A stretch of DNA of 57,773 bases from Chloroflexota bacterium (GCA_030613785.1 JAUWLF010000015.1:1-57773), one strand, 5' to 3'; positions 1 to 8,535 are shown, counted from the first letter of the stretch. The notes: a model not told the origin generated them from the sequence alone. Translations and numbers: made by a program.

Positions 1-1
1 A

Positions 2-253
2 ATCTGGAAAGAAACAAAAAAGGCGCTGGCGCGCGAAATGAACCGATCGAACTTCGACCTCTACGTCAGGGACACCCATCCATTGGCGTTCGACCGGAAC
101 CTGGGCATCCTGATCATCCAGACGCCTAGCCCCCAGACCACCGAGGTCCTGCGCCGCCAGTTTCACACCGTCATCATGCGCACAATCCATGAACTGGCCC
201 TGCGCATCCAGGGCGTACCGGTCCAGGACGTGCAGTTCCAGGCCAGGCGATAG
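2..253 (+). CDS. 3' end of a protein with a DnaA N-terminal-like domain (partial)
   Basis: The frame is open from the window edge and ends at TAG 253, so the 5' part is missing. About 83 residues are visible, beginning IWKETKKALAREMNRSNFD. The pattern (IW..T...L...M.R..FD.YV.D, a hydrophobic strand GILIIQTPS, then a helix with RTIHELA and a final V.DVQFQARR) resembles the DnaA N-terminal domain. In Chloroflexota such domains also occur at the C-terminus of other proteins. The ATG at 38 is internal to the domain and is unlikely to be the start. The last ~19 codons are nearly identical to the end of the truncated AbiEii gene at 21208-21438. The family call is inference from pattern. Confidence 0.5.
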   Translation: MWKETKKALAREMNRSNFDLYVRDTHPLAFDRNLGILIIQTPSPQTTEVLRRQFHTVIMRTIHELALRIQGVPVQDVQFQARR

Positions 254-921
254 AGGGATTCTATCTGTTGGCTTCACCATGCCACGGAGCCAGCCGCGAT
301 AATGCTGCGCGCGCTCGAACCCCGGGCGCGGTTCGTCATAAAGGGCACCACATTTGAGCCGCTTGAGGTCAGTTCGTGACGTCTGCCAACGGGGATTGGA
401 ACGCCGAAGGGAGTACCTGTGTAGAGGTCCCTTTGTTCTGCGATGAGGTCGAATTGGCGCGGTAAGGGCCAATCACCACCAGGTTGGATCATCGCAGGCA
501 ACACGATCGGCTAAGTCCGTTTTGCATTCAATCTCTATCAATCTAGGAGTTGGCGTCGCCTTGATTCTAGTTGACGGACATGTGATTGGCCGAATTGACG
601 GACTCGGTTGAGCTAGGCACAATGCTGTCGTGAGTTCGAAGTGCCTTGACAAGGGTATGCATTTCTGTTATACTGGGCACAGAACGCAGAGAACGCAACT
701 AGGTCGCTTACTCAGCTGGATGAGGACGCCTGATCGCAGATGGGACAGGCGATAGCTCGGTCTTTCTCAACTTCCACTCGTTGCCCTGGAACGTTTCCCA
801 TGGGTCGTCTCCGTCAGAACACGAAGCGCCGGCTGGCATAGTGGTGCGTGCGTTCTAGTCATTGTAGCTGCCAGAGGCAGCGGTTTGCGAATCCTCTTCG
901 GGCAGCCAGAAAGGAGTAGCT
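254..921. other. Long non-coding stretch with a promoter and leader
   Basis: No convincing gene is seen. Parts of 300-490 have a diverged counterpart at 5440-5545; on the minus strand both contain the peptide AEQRDL and a block around CCCGGGGTTCGA. This is probably a decayed repeat of unknown origin. A strong plus-strand promoter lies at 646-674, leaving a ~240-nt leader before the GTG at 922. Confidence 0.5.
646..674 (+). promoter_or_regulatory. Sigma-70-type promoter of the 922-2022 operon
   Basis: TTGACA at 646-651, a 17-bp spacer, and TATACT at 669-674. This is one mismatch from the sigma-70 consensus with ideal spacing. The start site would be near 681, giving a leader of about 240 nt before the first gene. 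Confidence 0.75.
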
Positions 922-1257
922 GTGGCGAAGAAAACGAAGGGAGCAGCGGAAGAGAGCGAATACACAGTTCCCATCCGCTGGGAAATCCCAGACGACCTCA
1001 AAGTGCTCTGGGCGTCCAATTTCATCGTTCAGCATTCCATGAGGGAGTTCATTCTAAGCTTCTTCCAAGCACCTCCCCCACTTTTGATTGAACCCACGAA
1101 GGAGGAACTCGAAGCTGCGGCGAAAGCAGGGTATCCAGCCAAGGCGGTGGCGAGGATTGCCCTTAGCCCAGCGGCTGTGAAGGAATTGATTGAGATACTG
1201 CAGACGAATCTGGACAACTTCGTTCGAGTCATGGAAGAACAGCTAGGCGAGGAGTAG
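922..1257 (+). CDS. DUF3467-like small protein
   Basis: A 111-residue protein starting at GTG 922, preceded by AAGGAG at 911-916. The order of motifs (VPIRWEIPDDLKVLWASNF, then a helix with MREFILSFFQAPPP, then RIALSPAAVKELIEIL and NLDNFVRVMEEQ) resembles DUF3467 proteins, whose function is unknown. It is the first gene of a compact operon, with the next start 4 bases after its stop. It has no signal peptide or membrane segment and is probably cytosolic. The family call is pattern-based. Confidence 0.6.
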   Translation: MAKKTKGAAEESEYTVPIRWEIPDDLKVLWASNFIVQHSMREFILSFFQAPPPLLIEPTKEELEAAAKAGYPAKAVARIALSPAAVKELIEILQTNLDNFVRVMEEQLGEE

Positions 1258-1261
1258 CGGA

Positions 1262-1726
1262 ATGGCTAGCGAAGTAACTAGGCTTCTTGATGGGCAGACT
1301 ACTGCATCCAAGGAAGTCCTATTCGCGATGGGGAGCAATGCCCCAAGCAAACTGGTCGTCCTTCCTCGAGTCGGTCTTGCTGACATCTATGCTCAGCAGT
1401 TCGAGACGCTTCTTGCAGAGGTAAGACGGAGTTTCAAACGTCCTCCATTGACGATCACCCTGAAGAAGCTGCATGTGTCGGGGTGGGAGTTGCAGCGGCC
1501 ACTACACCTGTCAGTTGTCCGTCGTGAGGAAGACCGATGGATCATCTGTGATGGCGTCTTTGATATCTACGGTGTAGGCAAGGAGCCGGACGAAGCAGTC
1601 CGGGACTACGAAGCCACGCTGATTCGCTTCTATAAGGACACAGTGGAATGGGAAGGCAAACTAGCACCCCATCTCCAGATTCACAGAGCTAACTTGCAGA
1701 AGTATCTCCGTCGCAAGGAAAGCTAG
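1262..1726 (+). CDS. Hypothetical protein, middle gene of three-gene operon
   Basis: A 154-residue protein. Its ATG lies 4 bases after the upstream stop and GAGGAG sits just before it. It is soluble and has no motif I recognise. The central part alternates strands (LTITLKKLHVSGWEL, RPLHLSVV, WIICDGVFDIYGVG), and a segment with EPDEAVRDYEATLIRFYKDTV recalls the periodic layout of HicB-type antitoxins. That likeness is weak. Its TAG overlaps the GTG of the next gene by one base, so the two are probably translationally coupled. Confidence 0.6.
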   Translation: MASEVTRLLDGQTTASKEVLFAMGSNAPSKLVVLPRVGLADIYAQQFETLLAEVRRSFKRPPLTITLKKLHVSGWELQRPLHLSVVRREEDRWIICDGVFDIYGVGKEPDEAVRDYEATLIRFYKDTVEWEGKLAPHLQIHRANLQKYLRRKES

Positions 1727-2022
1727 TGCCAGCGAAGAAGCGCAAGCTCACCAAAATGCTCAAGAGACTCGGTCCGAGGGTAGAGCAAACGGATCATGAG
1801 TGGTACTACATTGAAGAAGGGGATTGCCGCGTCGGTTGGGCAAAAGTCTCGTTCGGGTCAGCAGGCATGGAGATAGATGATGAGATCCTGTCGTGTATTG
1901 CCAAGTCGCTGGGCCTGCGCAACCCGCAATTGAAGGAGTACCTGACAACCAAGAAGGGCCGAGACGAGTATATTGAGAAGGTATGCAGTGGCCGCGATCT
2001 AAGGAGCGGTGCAGCGACCTAG
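1726..2022 (+). CDS. Hypothetical small basic protein, possible toxin-like partner
   Basis: A 98-residue protein starting at GTG 1726 within TAGTG, overlapping the stop of the previous gene. It is basic at the N-terminus (PAKKRKLTKMLKRL). A core with WYYIEEGDCRVGWAKVSFG is followed by ILSCIAKSLGL and a C-terminal helix. The layout (short beta region with a conserved G, then 'IAKSLGL..P.LKEYL') recalls small proteins that sit in two-gene toxin-antitoxin-like pairs. I cannot name the family. The tight coupling suggests it acts together with the 154-aa protein. Confidence 0.5.
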   Translation: MPAKKRKLTKMLKRLGPRVEQTDHEWYYIEEGDCRVGWAKVSFGSAGMEIDDEILSCIAKSLGLRNPQLKEYLTTKKGRDEYIEKVCSGRDLRSGAAT

Positions 2023-2224
2023 GATTCACTTCACGGCAAATCGGCCGGGCGCTGGCAAGGTATGGCGCCCCAAGGTCGTGCTGAGTGCATCTGAGGCCAG
2101 TCTTTGTCTTCGCGAGAGGGGTGGCCTTTTTGATATTCAGGAGCGTCACAGACTATGCTTTGTGAGCCTAGAACGCGACTGCCTCTGTTCGTCACGGGTC
2201 ACCTCAGCCGCCCCCGCGCCCTAG

Positions 2225-4033
2225 GAGCCTAGCCGAGAACCCGTATTGGGGCGGGTCTGAAGGCGATTGGTGAACGGAGCCATCTTTGAACAGCGTGGTA
2301 AGCGTGACGGAGAAAAGAAAAACAGGGAGACCGAAGCTGGTTTCGGGCTCGCATCTGTCCTGTTTTGGACGCCACCAGCGTGATATTGGCTACAGTGGCT
2401 GCCATGAGTGCCTGGAACAACGTCTTTGCTCGCCCAAAGTAGCGTGCATCGCGCATCCCAAGCTGCACCAGGCGAGCAAGGCGGTGCTCACCTACCTGCC
2501 GGAGCTGGCGGTAGAGCGCGTAGGCCTCGCTCTCCTGGAACCTCCGAGCCTGTTGCAGCAACCCTTCCTGAGGATGGAGAGAGATACTGCGGCCTTTCCC
2601 GGGTCCTGCCCTGACGCAACGCGGTCGAAGTTGACAATTGGCACAGATCGCAGGGTCGAACTGGAACGCCAGCCTCGGCTCGCGCCTCCCGGTGCGGTCC
2701 TTGCGGCTCCCTCTGGTTACCAGGGTGCGGGTCTTCTGTCCCGCGGGACATCGGCAGGTCCGAGTCTCCAGCTCGATAGAGAAGTCTTCCTTCGGGAAGT
2801 ACTGCCCACCCCTACGTCTGGGCACCCGAGCGATCAGCTTGCGTCCCGCTTCTGCAAAAGCTCGACGGGTCACACCATCTCCATAAGCGCAGTCGCCTAT
2901 GGTCTCTTCGACTTCCAGTTGCGTGTTCTCCTCTGTCTGTTCCACCAACTCCAACACCTGATCGCTGTCCGGGGCATTGCCCGCCAGAACGTCCACAGCC
3001 GTGATCAACTGGCTCTCCGCATCCACCGCCACCGCCAGCTTGTGCCCGTCAAATCGCTTGCTCTTGCTCTTGTGCCCGTGACGCATCTCGGGGTCGTGCA
3101 CCGACACTATCCGATCACGGGCCACCCCTTCCTTGATGGCAACCCCATCGCTGCGCCTCTCAACATCCTGCAGCAGGAGTTGACTCAGCAACTCCGACGC
3201 CTCTGCCAGGCGTTGCTCTTCAGCACTTCCCGGGGCGTGTTCCGCCAGAGCCCCTCTTGTCATCTCCAACAAGCGGTCAGCATCGTCGACGATGCCCGCC
3301 AAGAACCCTCGCGTCTCCTCCGCATCGTCCCAGTTAACGCTCGCTTCACCCTTGATGCTGGTTCCAAAGTAGCGAGACAGACCATGGCTTGCGGCCCAAA
3401 CTTCTGGTTCCTCCCCACAAAGAGACGCCAGAGCGCGGATCAGTTGGACGATGCCATCGGCCAGGAGATTGTAGGTGTCCTTGACCGCTCCGCGACCAAG
3501 TATGTAGCTCGTATCCACAACTGCCTTGATCTTGCGCTTCTTCAAGTACCCGCTCTCACGGGCAAGTGCCAAGCTCTTCTGAAAGACCGCCCCAACGCCT
3601 TCGTGGAGGATCAGTTGCGCCCGAAAGAGTTGCAGCGTGCTCTTGGCGAAAGGACGGTCTTCGATCTCAACCCCCAAAGCTACCTTCCAACGCACATCGA
3701 AGTCGGCCCGTGCTTTGGCTTCCTCATCCGAAACGCCATCGTGAGCCTGCAGCACAAGCGCGGTGGCCAACAAGCTGGGAGGCACACTGTTACGCCCGTT
3801 GTCCGGGCAGTAGAGCATGGCGAAATCCTCATCACGAAACATCCGCCCGCGCTGGCTGGCCAGGAAACCATAGAAGGACTCCCGACCAACATGATCCACG
3901 TAAACATGGTCTGCCTCAAACAGCCCCCGCTGCGCCGATCGCTTTCCGAGCATGCCGTCCCTCCCCAGCCTACAAACTCGAGACCTATTATACCACAAGA
4001 ATCACCTGGTTGTGACACTTTTCGGCCAGGCTT
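2225..4033 (-). mobile_element. IS1182-family insertion sequence
   Basis: The element is ~1.81 kb with one transposase gene. Imperfect terminal inverted repeats (12 of 15 matched) lie at 2225-2239 and 4019-4033. Both ends are flanked by the 4-bp sequence CTAG (2221-2224 and 4034-4037), read here as a target duplication of a palindromic site. The transposase TAG stop falls inside the left repeat. The reading frame is intact, so the copy may be young or active. Confidence 0.75.
2229..3953 (-). CDS. IS1182-type transposase
   Basis: A 574-residue DDE transposase. I chose the ATG at 3953 (MLGKRSAQRGLFEADHVYVD) because GGGAGG precedes it; an upstream GTG/ATG would add 15 unlikely residues. The N-terminal region (FYGFLASQRGRMFRDEDFAMLY, then LLATALVLQAHDGVSDEEA) is the usual IS1182/InsH N-terminal domain. 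The DDE core follows, with Asp candidates in VVDTSY, VAVDAE and IGDCAYGDG. A C-terminal cysteine-rich insert (CRCPAGQ ... CANCQLRPRC) matches the DDE_Tnp_1_6 type. Length is normal for the family and there are no frameshifts. Confidence 0.9.
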   Translation of the reverse strand: MLGKRSAQRGLFEADHVYVDHVGRESFYGFLASQRGRMFRDEDFAMLYCPDNGRNSVPPSLLATALVLQAHDGVSDEEAKARADFDVRWKVALGVEIEDRPFAKSTLQLFRAQLILHEGVGAVFQKSLALARESGYLKKRKIKAVVDTSYILGRGAVKDTYNLLADGIVQLIRALASLCGEEPEVWAASHGLSRYFGTSIKGEASVNWDDAEETRGFLAGIVDDADRLLEMTRGALAEHAPGSAEEQRLAEASELLSQLLLQDVERRSDGVAIKEGVARDRIVSVHDPEMRHGHKSKSKRFDGHKLAVAVDAESQLITAVDVLAGNAPDSDQVLELVEQTEENTQLEVEETIGDCAYGDGVTRRAFAEAGRKLIARVPRRRGGQYFPKEDFSIELETRTCRCPAGQKTRTLVTRGSRKDRTGRREPRLAFQFDPAICANCQLRPRCVRAGPGKGRSISLHPQEGLLQQARRFQESEAYALYRQLRQVGEHRLARLVQLGMRDARYFGRAKTLFQALMAATVANITLVASKTGQMRARNQLRSPCFSFLRHAYHAVQRWLRSPIAFRPAPIRVLG

Positions 4034-4037
4034 CTAG

Positions 4038-4976
4038 TGACCCGTGCCTTGCTCTGGCTGGCAGCGGGGCCACACGACGTTGATGAAAGGCCCCCCTGCC
4101 TGGAAGCAGTGCTAGAGCTGAAGCCGGAAACCCAAGCCGCCCACGCGGGGCTGGGTCTCCTTGATCAGCGGCAGGTCAGCCATGCTCAGAAGACCTCGAT
4201 TGCCGACAGTGAGTCTCACTGGTAGAATGCCCCCCAGGTGGCGCTCCGACGACTGACGACCAAGGCTGTGGTCACGCCCTTGATACATCCCACTCCGATC
4301 AATCGCGCCTTGTCCTCTTGATACAGGACGCCCTGCGGCAACGGGGAGTCCGGCCCACGCTGCTCACTGAGCTACCACTATTCGCGGAGTGGTTCGCCTT
4401 CCCGAAGGTGCGCAAAATTCCACAGTAGGCAGATTTCCTCACAGGAACATCAGATACACCCGACGGCAGCATACCTGCCTACAGCGCTGCTGATTCCTGT
4501 GACTGTTCCCCTGTGCTCGCTTGAGCCTGCCCCTTGAACCTTCGGCACTACTATATCTGGTAGCGGTCAACTGGCCTGGGCCACATATAGTGTGTCCACA
4601 GATGTCTCGTGCCAGACTGTTGAGCCTGGAGAACACTCCTCGCATTGCCGGGCTCTCGTACCTGCTCTCCGCTCCCCTTCCCCCGTTAGGTTTGATTGGC
4701 CTGGCACAGATCTTGCAACGGTAGATAGGTAGAGGCGTCTCGGAGGGAACGTTGTGGACGGTCATAAAGGGGGAACCGGCAACATGAAGTACTGGATGAA
4801 GCGAGCCCTGTGGGGTGTGCTGACGACCGTCGGAATAGACAGACGAAGGAACCGACACCGCTGGGTCTATCCGGAGCGCAGAAGCGGATGGGAGTACGTC
4901 AGATCGTACATGGCCTGGGTGTGGCGGTAGCGCTCGTCAAACGAACCGCCCTGAGTATGCCGAGGAGAAAAGCACC
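4038..4976. other. Long stretch without a recognisable gene
   Basis: About 940 bases with only short unsupported open frames. A minus-strand frame at 4439-4858 includes a CxxC (YRCKICARPIKPN) but has no ribosome site or family pattern; it could be a remnant. No tRNA or repeat was seen. Confidence 0.4.
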
Positions 4977-5399
4977 ATGATCAGCAAACAGAACGGCAGC
5001 ATCTCCGCATTCCTGGCATGCCTCGCGCTTGTGGCCATACTCTCTGGGCTATGGATGACGCGACCCGCAGACATGGATCTGTGGGGGTCCATAGTGCCTG
5101 TTGCGGTCATCTACTTCATAGTTGCGGGCGGTCCCCAGATTCTCATCTTTGCGGCTGTTGTCTCCTCTATGAGGCAAGGCCGCCTGCCTGGTTCGACGTG
5201 GTGGACAGCCGCCTACGTGGTGTTTGTGCTGCAATTTGGAGCAGGAGCGACGTTGGTCGCAGGAGCCAGCGCGAGTGAAGAGCGCCTGTTCACTGTCGCC
5301 GCAGCGGTCTTGGTAGTTGCTGCCCTGGTAGCCGTAGCCAGCGGCCTTGTTGTGTCAAGGGTCGCCTACAAGCAGAGCGGGGCGGCGACGGGCTCCTAG
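4977..5399 (+). CDS. Small four-helix membrane protein, unknown function
   Basis: A 140-residue protein. The ATG at 4977 is preceded by GAGGAG at a good distance. Four hydrophobic segments are visible (about residues 9-27, 37-60, 73-94 and 102-127) with short loops and a short polar tail ending in GAATGS. I do not recognise the family. It stands alone, with no gene close by on the same strand. Confidence 0.6.
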   Translation: MISKQNGSISAFLACLALVAILSGLWMTRPADMDLWGSIVPVAVIYFIVAGGPQILIFAAVVSSMRQGRLPGSTWWTAAYVVFVLQFGAGATLVAGASASEERLFTVAAAVLVVAALVAVASGLVVSRVAYKQSGAATGS

Positions 5400-5722
5400 G
5401 GCGAACCCAACGGTATGCGGGCAGAAGATGTTCTCTGCCTGGGTGGACTCCCGACGCGGATTCGAACCCCGGGCCGGTTCGAAATGAAGGTCCCGTTGTT
5501 CTGCCACGAGATTGAGATGGCTCGATAGCCACCCCTGGTATGACGTGAAGAACAAGAGAAAAGGGCCATCCCGCAGAAGGATGGCCCTCGAATAGCTACC
5601 GTGAAGTGAGTCGTTTACTCTCTCGTCCTCCAGCGGAAGGCCTCCCCTGAGCGGGTCGAAGAGTGGCATATCCAGCCCGGCCCATCACGCCGCTGCCTAG
5701 GAGGAGCGCTGCAATCTGTCGC
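5400..5722. pseudogene. Decayed PEP-CTERM 3' module with terminator
   Basis: On the minus strand, 5614-5715 is a degenerate copy of the shared PEP-CTERM gene end: the LRWRTRE codons are kept, then ~27 inserted bases, then a corrupted anchor. It is followed by the usual 3' UTR and the terminator at 5562-5588. The region 5440-5545 also holds a diverged repeat of 300-490. No intact gene is present. Confidence 0.6.
5562..5588 (-). terminator. Rho-independent terminator
   Basis: Ten-base stem AGGGCCATCC / GGATGGCCCT with a short loop, followed on the minus strand by TTTT. It is one of six near-identical copies in the PEP-CTERM cluster and here ends the transcript starting near 6079. Confidence 0.75.
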
Positions 5723-5929
5723 TCAGTCATCGCGCCCCTCTGCCAGCACCAAGTCTTGGAGTAACTCTTCCAAGTGGCCTGCCGCGGCAGATAGACCTTT
5801 CGCCCTGCCGAGACAGACGGCAGCGCGATCGGAATCCGGCACCGTCTCGCTCTCCTGGGCGGCCACAGTAGCCCCCATTCTCAACATCCTGACCAGATGC
5901 TCCAGCTTCTCCATCTCATTCTGTTTCAT
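5723..5929 (-). CDS. Small helical cytosolic protein, unknown function
   Basis: A 68-residue protein beginning MKQNEMEKLEHLVRMLRMGA. The ATG at 5929 follows a GGGGGGA box. It is predicted to be mostly helical (two or three helices, with GHLEELLQDLVLAEG near the end), with no signal peptide or membrane segment. It lies downstream of a PEP-CTERM-type promoter (6079-6107) and upstream of a decayed PEP-CTERM tail. It may therefore have been inserted into, or may replace, an earlier member of the family. Confidence 0.55.
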   Translation of the reverse strand: MKQNEMEKLEHLVRMLRMGATVAAQESETVPDSDRAAVCLGRAKGLSAAAGHLEELLQDLVLAEGRDD

Positions 5930-6078
5930 CGCTCTCGTCCCCCCGCTTCCCGCAGCACCTCCCCACATGGTCAGAGTCGGTTCCTTGCAAAGCCTGATCC
6001 ACTGTCTGGTTATCTGATGAATGGTGAGTATCGATTCGTGATCCAGGTGTGGCAGTGGCTCTCGACACTCTGCATACT

Positions 6079-6107
6079 AGCATACCACGATTCCGAACCC
6101 GTGTCAA
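6079..6107 (-). promoter_or_regulatory. PEP-CTERM-type promoter (minus strand)
   Basis: On the minus strand TTGACA (6102-6107), 17 bp, TATGCT (6079-6084). The bases after the -35 (CGGGTTC) match those in the promoter at 15138-15166. Confidence 0.7.
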
Positions 6108-6174
6108 GACGTGGAGGGGATTCTTGAGGTGCGTCGCCAGTCACGCCTCTACTGCAAGAAGAAAAGGGCCATCC

Positions 6175-6191
6175 CGCAGGAGGATGGCCCT
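6175..6191 (-). terminator. Terminator after the 184-aa PEP-CTERM gene
   Basis: AGGGCC...GGCCCT stem of the shared terminator family, followed by TTTTC on the minus strand, ~27 bases after the stop at 6218. Confidence 0.7.
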
Positions 6192-6217
6192 CGAATAGCT
6201 ACCGTGAAGTCAGTCGT

Positions 6218-6772
6218 CTACTCTCTCGTCCTCCAGCGCAAAGTGGCGTATCCTGCCAGGCCCACGAGACCGCTGCCCAGCAGCAGTATCGTCCCCGGCT
6301 CGGGCACGAACTCGACCTCGCAGACCTCAGCCACAGTCCAACTGACCTGGTCCGCCTCGCCCGTGTCCGGCTGCCACACTCGGTAGTCCCACTCCCCCAG
6401 CGGACTTGGTGGGCCATTGGCAGCAGTCACCTCCCGCCCGAGTACAGATACTGGCCCGGGGCCGTGCCACTCGCAGGGGAAACCCGCTTTGAACGTATCG
6501 GGATCCTCTGTAGGCAGCGTCTGGCACTCCCTGAAGAGGACTTCGCCCTCAATCCTGAGACGGTCACAATACCAGTCGTGGGCGTGGTCCCAACCACCGA
6601 CGCTGAGTGTGAGGATGTATGGCTCGCCTGTGGGCTCGTGCCGCCCAGGCCAGCATTCCACGCACTCTTTGTCTGCCGTCACAAACACGCTCGCCGCCAG
6701 AGCTACTCCTCCAGCCAGCAGCAGCGCCACGCTCACACCCAGCAATAAGCCTCGTAGCCAATTCTTCTTCAT
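6218..6772 (-). CDS. PEP-CTERM secreted protein, 184 aa
   Basis: The start MKKNWLRGLLLGVSVALLLA is a signal peptide; the ATG at 6772 fits it, whereas an upstream start would add 11 polar residues. The mature part has paired cysteines (CVEC, CDR, CQT, CEW, CEVE) and is probably an extracellular beta-rich domain. The C-terminus is a PEP-CTERM tag: VPEPG, a hydrophobic segment with GSGLVGLAGYA, then basic LRWRTRE. In known systems exosortase recognises such tags and retains the protein at the surface. The gene has its own promoter (6826-6854) and terminator (6175-6191). The substrate or role of the mature domain is unknown. Confidence 0.85.
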   Translation of the reverse strand: MKKNWLRGLLLGVSVALLLAGGVALAASVFVTADKECVECWPGRHEPTGEPYILTLSVGGWDHAHDWYCDRLRIEGEVLFRECQTLPTEDPDTFKAGFPCEWHGPGPVSVLGREVTAANGPPSPLGEWDYRVWQPDTGEADQVSWTVAEVCEVEFVPEPGTILLLGSGLVGLAGYATLRWRTRE

Positions 6773-6825
6773 CGCCTCTGCCTCCTTCGTTCCTTTGTAC
6801 ACCACCCTGTCCGATGATCATACAC

Positions 6826-6854
6826 AGTATACCGACTTTTGGCCTGAGTGTCAA
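6826..6854 (-). promoter_or_regulatory. Promoter of the 184-aa PEP-CTERM gene
   Basis: Minus strand TTGACA (6849-6854), 17 bp, TATACT (6826-6831). A downstream TTGTACA-like element lies at 6795-6802, as at the other family promoters. Confidence 0.75.
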
Positions 6855-6872
6855 GCCCGAAAGGAGCGCCCC

Positions 6873-6981
6873 ACTGTCATTGCAAGCACATTCGCTCTGC
6901 TCAGTGTAAACTCCGCGAAGCAATCTCCACCCACCGCCTTGGGGATTGCTTCATCGCCCTGCGGGCTCCTCGCAATGACAG
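6873..6981. repeat. 108-bp palindromic intergenic repeat, copy A
   Basis: The outer ends CTGTCATTGC and GCAATGACAG are inverted. The inner arms GCGAAGCAATCTCC and GGGGATTGCTTC are also inverted. It is a non-coding hairpin element of the common intergenic (MITE-like) type. Copy C (13336-13443) is nearly identical and copy B (8106-8451) is broken. Confidence 0.75.
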
Positions 6982-7042
6982 CCCCGGTTTGTCACACCAT
7001 GAGTGGTGCGAGCGCACCTGGGATGACCTCAGCAAAAGGAAA

Positions 7043-7069
7043 AGGGCCATCCCGCAGAAGGATGGCCCT
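7043..7069 (-). terminator. Terminator after the 304-aa PEP-CTERM gene
   Basis: AGGGCCATCC / GGATGGCCCT stem with CGCAGAA loop and TTTTCC on the minus strand, 27 bases after the stop at 7096. Confidence 0.75.
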
Positions 7070-7095
7070 CGAACAGCTACCGTGGAGTGAGTCGT

Positions 7096-8010
7096 TTACT
7101 CTCTCGTCCTCCAGCGCAAAGTGGCGTATCCCGCAAGTCCAGCAAGACCGCTGCCGAACAGGAGGATGGTCGCAGGCTCGGGGACGAACTCCTCTTCAGG
7201 CTCCTCCACCTCGCAGAGGTTCAGGCACAAGGTGCCGAAGGTATCTGGCCACTGAACGTCCTCAAAGAGACCCGCGGGCCAAGTCAACTCGCCGATTTCC
7301 CAGTTCCCCCCAGGGCACCCGGTGCTCTGTTCGCACGCGCTTCCCCCCACGTGGGTGCTGAAGCGGAAGCAGTCACCAGGCCCTACCTTGTCCAGCTCGG
7401 AGGTTGTCAGATTCAACCGCCATTCCCACACCATCGTGGTCGCAGGCCCAGCACCGCTGCGAACGCCGGACGGGGGCTGAGGCACGCACGGGCTACTCTC
7501 AGAGACGGGTATGAATCCGCGAACCACGCCCTGTGCGTCGGGAAAAGCTCCGATGGCCTCGCAATACCAACCTTCCTTGGGAAGCGGATCGCAGTCAGGG
7601 GCCGCCCACTCATCGTCCAGCGCATCGGGCTCATCGGTGAAATTCACGCACATCCAGCTATCCCACCAGTCCGGATCGGCCGTCATGGTGTCGAGAGTTA
7701 TCACTGCGCCCACGTACAAGAACCTGTCGCCGTCGTTCATCAGGTACAGCCAGCCTGTCGGGGCTTGGGCGGGCGAGACCTCTCCGTACCCATGCTCACC
7801 GACCCACTCGGGAGCAAGGGCGTGGTTGTAGGCCACCGGTGCCAATGCCACCCGCGTCGCGAGGTCCCACTCCCCAGGGGACATGACCCCATCAACCGTC
7901 GCTGCACCACAGCCAGCCGTCACCGTCGGTCCCTGCGATAGCACAGACGCCGGGGCGAGCACAAACAAGCAGATCACACTCACCATCAGCAACAATGATC
8001 TCGATTTCAT
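7096..8010 (-). CDS. PEP-CTERM secreted protein, 304 aa (paralog 1)
   Basis: It starts MKSRSLLLMVSVICLFVLAP, a signal peptide, at ATG 8010. The mature part begins QGPTVTAGCGAATVDGVMSPGEW, typical of surface-associated beta-sandwich domains with a 'DG.ms.gEW' start. It contains a run with DDEWAAPDCDPLPKEGWYC and ends with FVPEPATILLFGSGLAGLAG and LRWRTRE, a PEP-CTERM tag. It is a paralog of 12332-13240, very similar in the signal, the first 60 residues and the central part, but different near the C-terminus. Promoter at 8058-8086, terminator at 7043-7069. Probably exported and surface-anchored; the ligand is unknown. Confidence 0.85.
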   Translation of the reverse strand: MKSRSLLLMVSVICLFVLAPASVLSQGPTVTAGCGAATVDGVMSPGEWDLATRVALAPVAYNHALAPEWVGEHGYGEVSPAQAPTGWLYLMNDGDRFLYVGAVITLDTMTADPDWWDSWMCVNFTDEPDALDDEWAAPDCDPLPKEGWYCEAIGAFPDAQGVVRGFIPVSESSPCVPQPPSGVRSGAGPATTMVWEWRLNLTTSELDKVGPGDCFRFSTHVGGSACEQSTGCPGGNWEIGELTWPAGLFEDVQWPDTFGTLCLNLCEVEEPEEEFVPEPATILLFGSGLAGLAGYATLRWRTRE

Positions 8011-8057
8011 CTCTCCACCTCCATCGTGTCCGTCCAACATTGTACAAGGCTGCTCAC

Positions 8058-8086
8058 ACTATAGCATACCTCTTCATCCGTGTCAA
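8058..8086 (-). promoter_or_regulatory. Promoter of PEP-CTERM paralog 1
   Basis: Minus strand TTGACA (8081-8086), 17 bp, TATAGT (8058-8063). The palindrome TTGTACAA lies just downstream at 8040-8047. Confidence 0.8.
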
Positions 8087-8105
8087 GTCCGAAAGGAACG
8101 CCCCA

Positions 8106-8451
8106 CTGTCATTGCGACTGTTCCATGGCGCAAGGCGCCACTCTAAGTGTAAGAAACCTACTTGCACTTCGGTGTATAATAGGGTGTTCAGACAGTCAAG
8201 ACCGTGAGCGCACTGGTGCGAATGTGCCCGTTTGCGAGTGTGGTTCCGATTATCGGTGCCTTAATCATTGGTGGCTATACGACCCCGTTTGGTAGCGCGC
8301 TATTCGCAACTTGAAGCGCAGGGCTGCCGGACTGGGCCTGGACTTGGTGCCCGTTCCCGTCCACCCAACAACGGTTTCCTAGTAGCACATTCGCTGTGCT
8401 CAGTGTAGACTCCGCGTAGCAATCTCCACCCACCCCCTTGGGGATTGCTTC
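8106..8451. repeat. Broken palindromic repeat, copy B, with ~270-bp insert
   Basis: The left end (CTGTCATTGCGA at 8106-8117) is separated from the rest of the element (8384-8451) by ~270 unrelated bases, and the right arm is missing. The insert 8118-8383 shows no gene. Compare the intact copies at 6873-6981 and 13336-13443. Confidence 0.6.
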
Positions 8452-8508
8452 GGTTTGTCACACCATGAGTGGTGCGAGCGCACCATGGACGACCTCAGCA
8501 GAAAGAAA

Positions 8509-8535
8509 AGGGCCATCCCGCAGAAGGATGGCCCT
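8509..8535 (-). terminator. Terminator after the beta-helix PEP-CTERM gene
   Basis: The same AGGGCCATCC / GGATGGCCCT hairpin followed by TTTTC on the minus strand, 27 bases after the stop at 8562. Confidence 0.75.

Noticed and set aside
2286-4037. Long open frame opposite the transposase (583 codons)
   Set aside because: It is antisense to a clear transposase, with no ribosome site or family pattern.
4439-4858. Minus-strand frame with CxxC
   Set aside because: No start context and no recognisable domain; at most a remnant.
5440-5490. TTCGAA-rich block resembling a tRNA T-arm
   Set aside because: No acceptor or anticodon arms pair on either strand.
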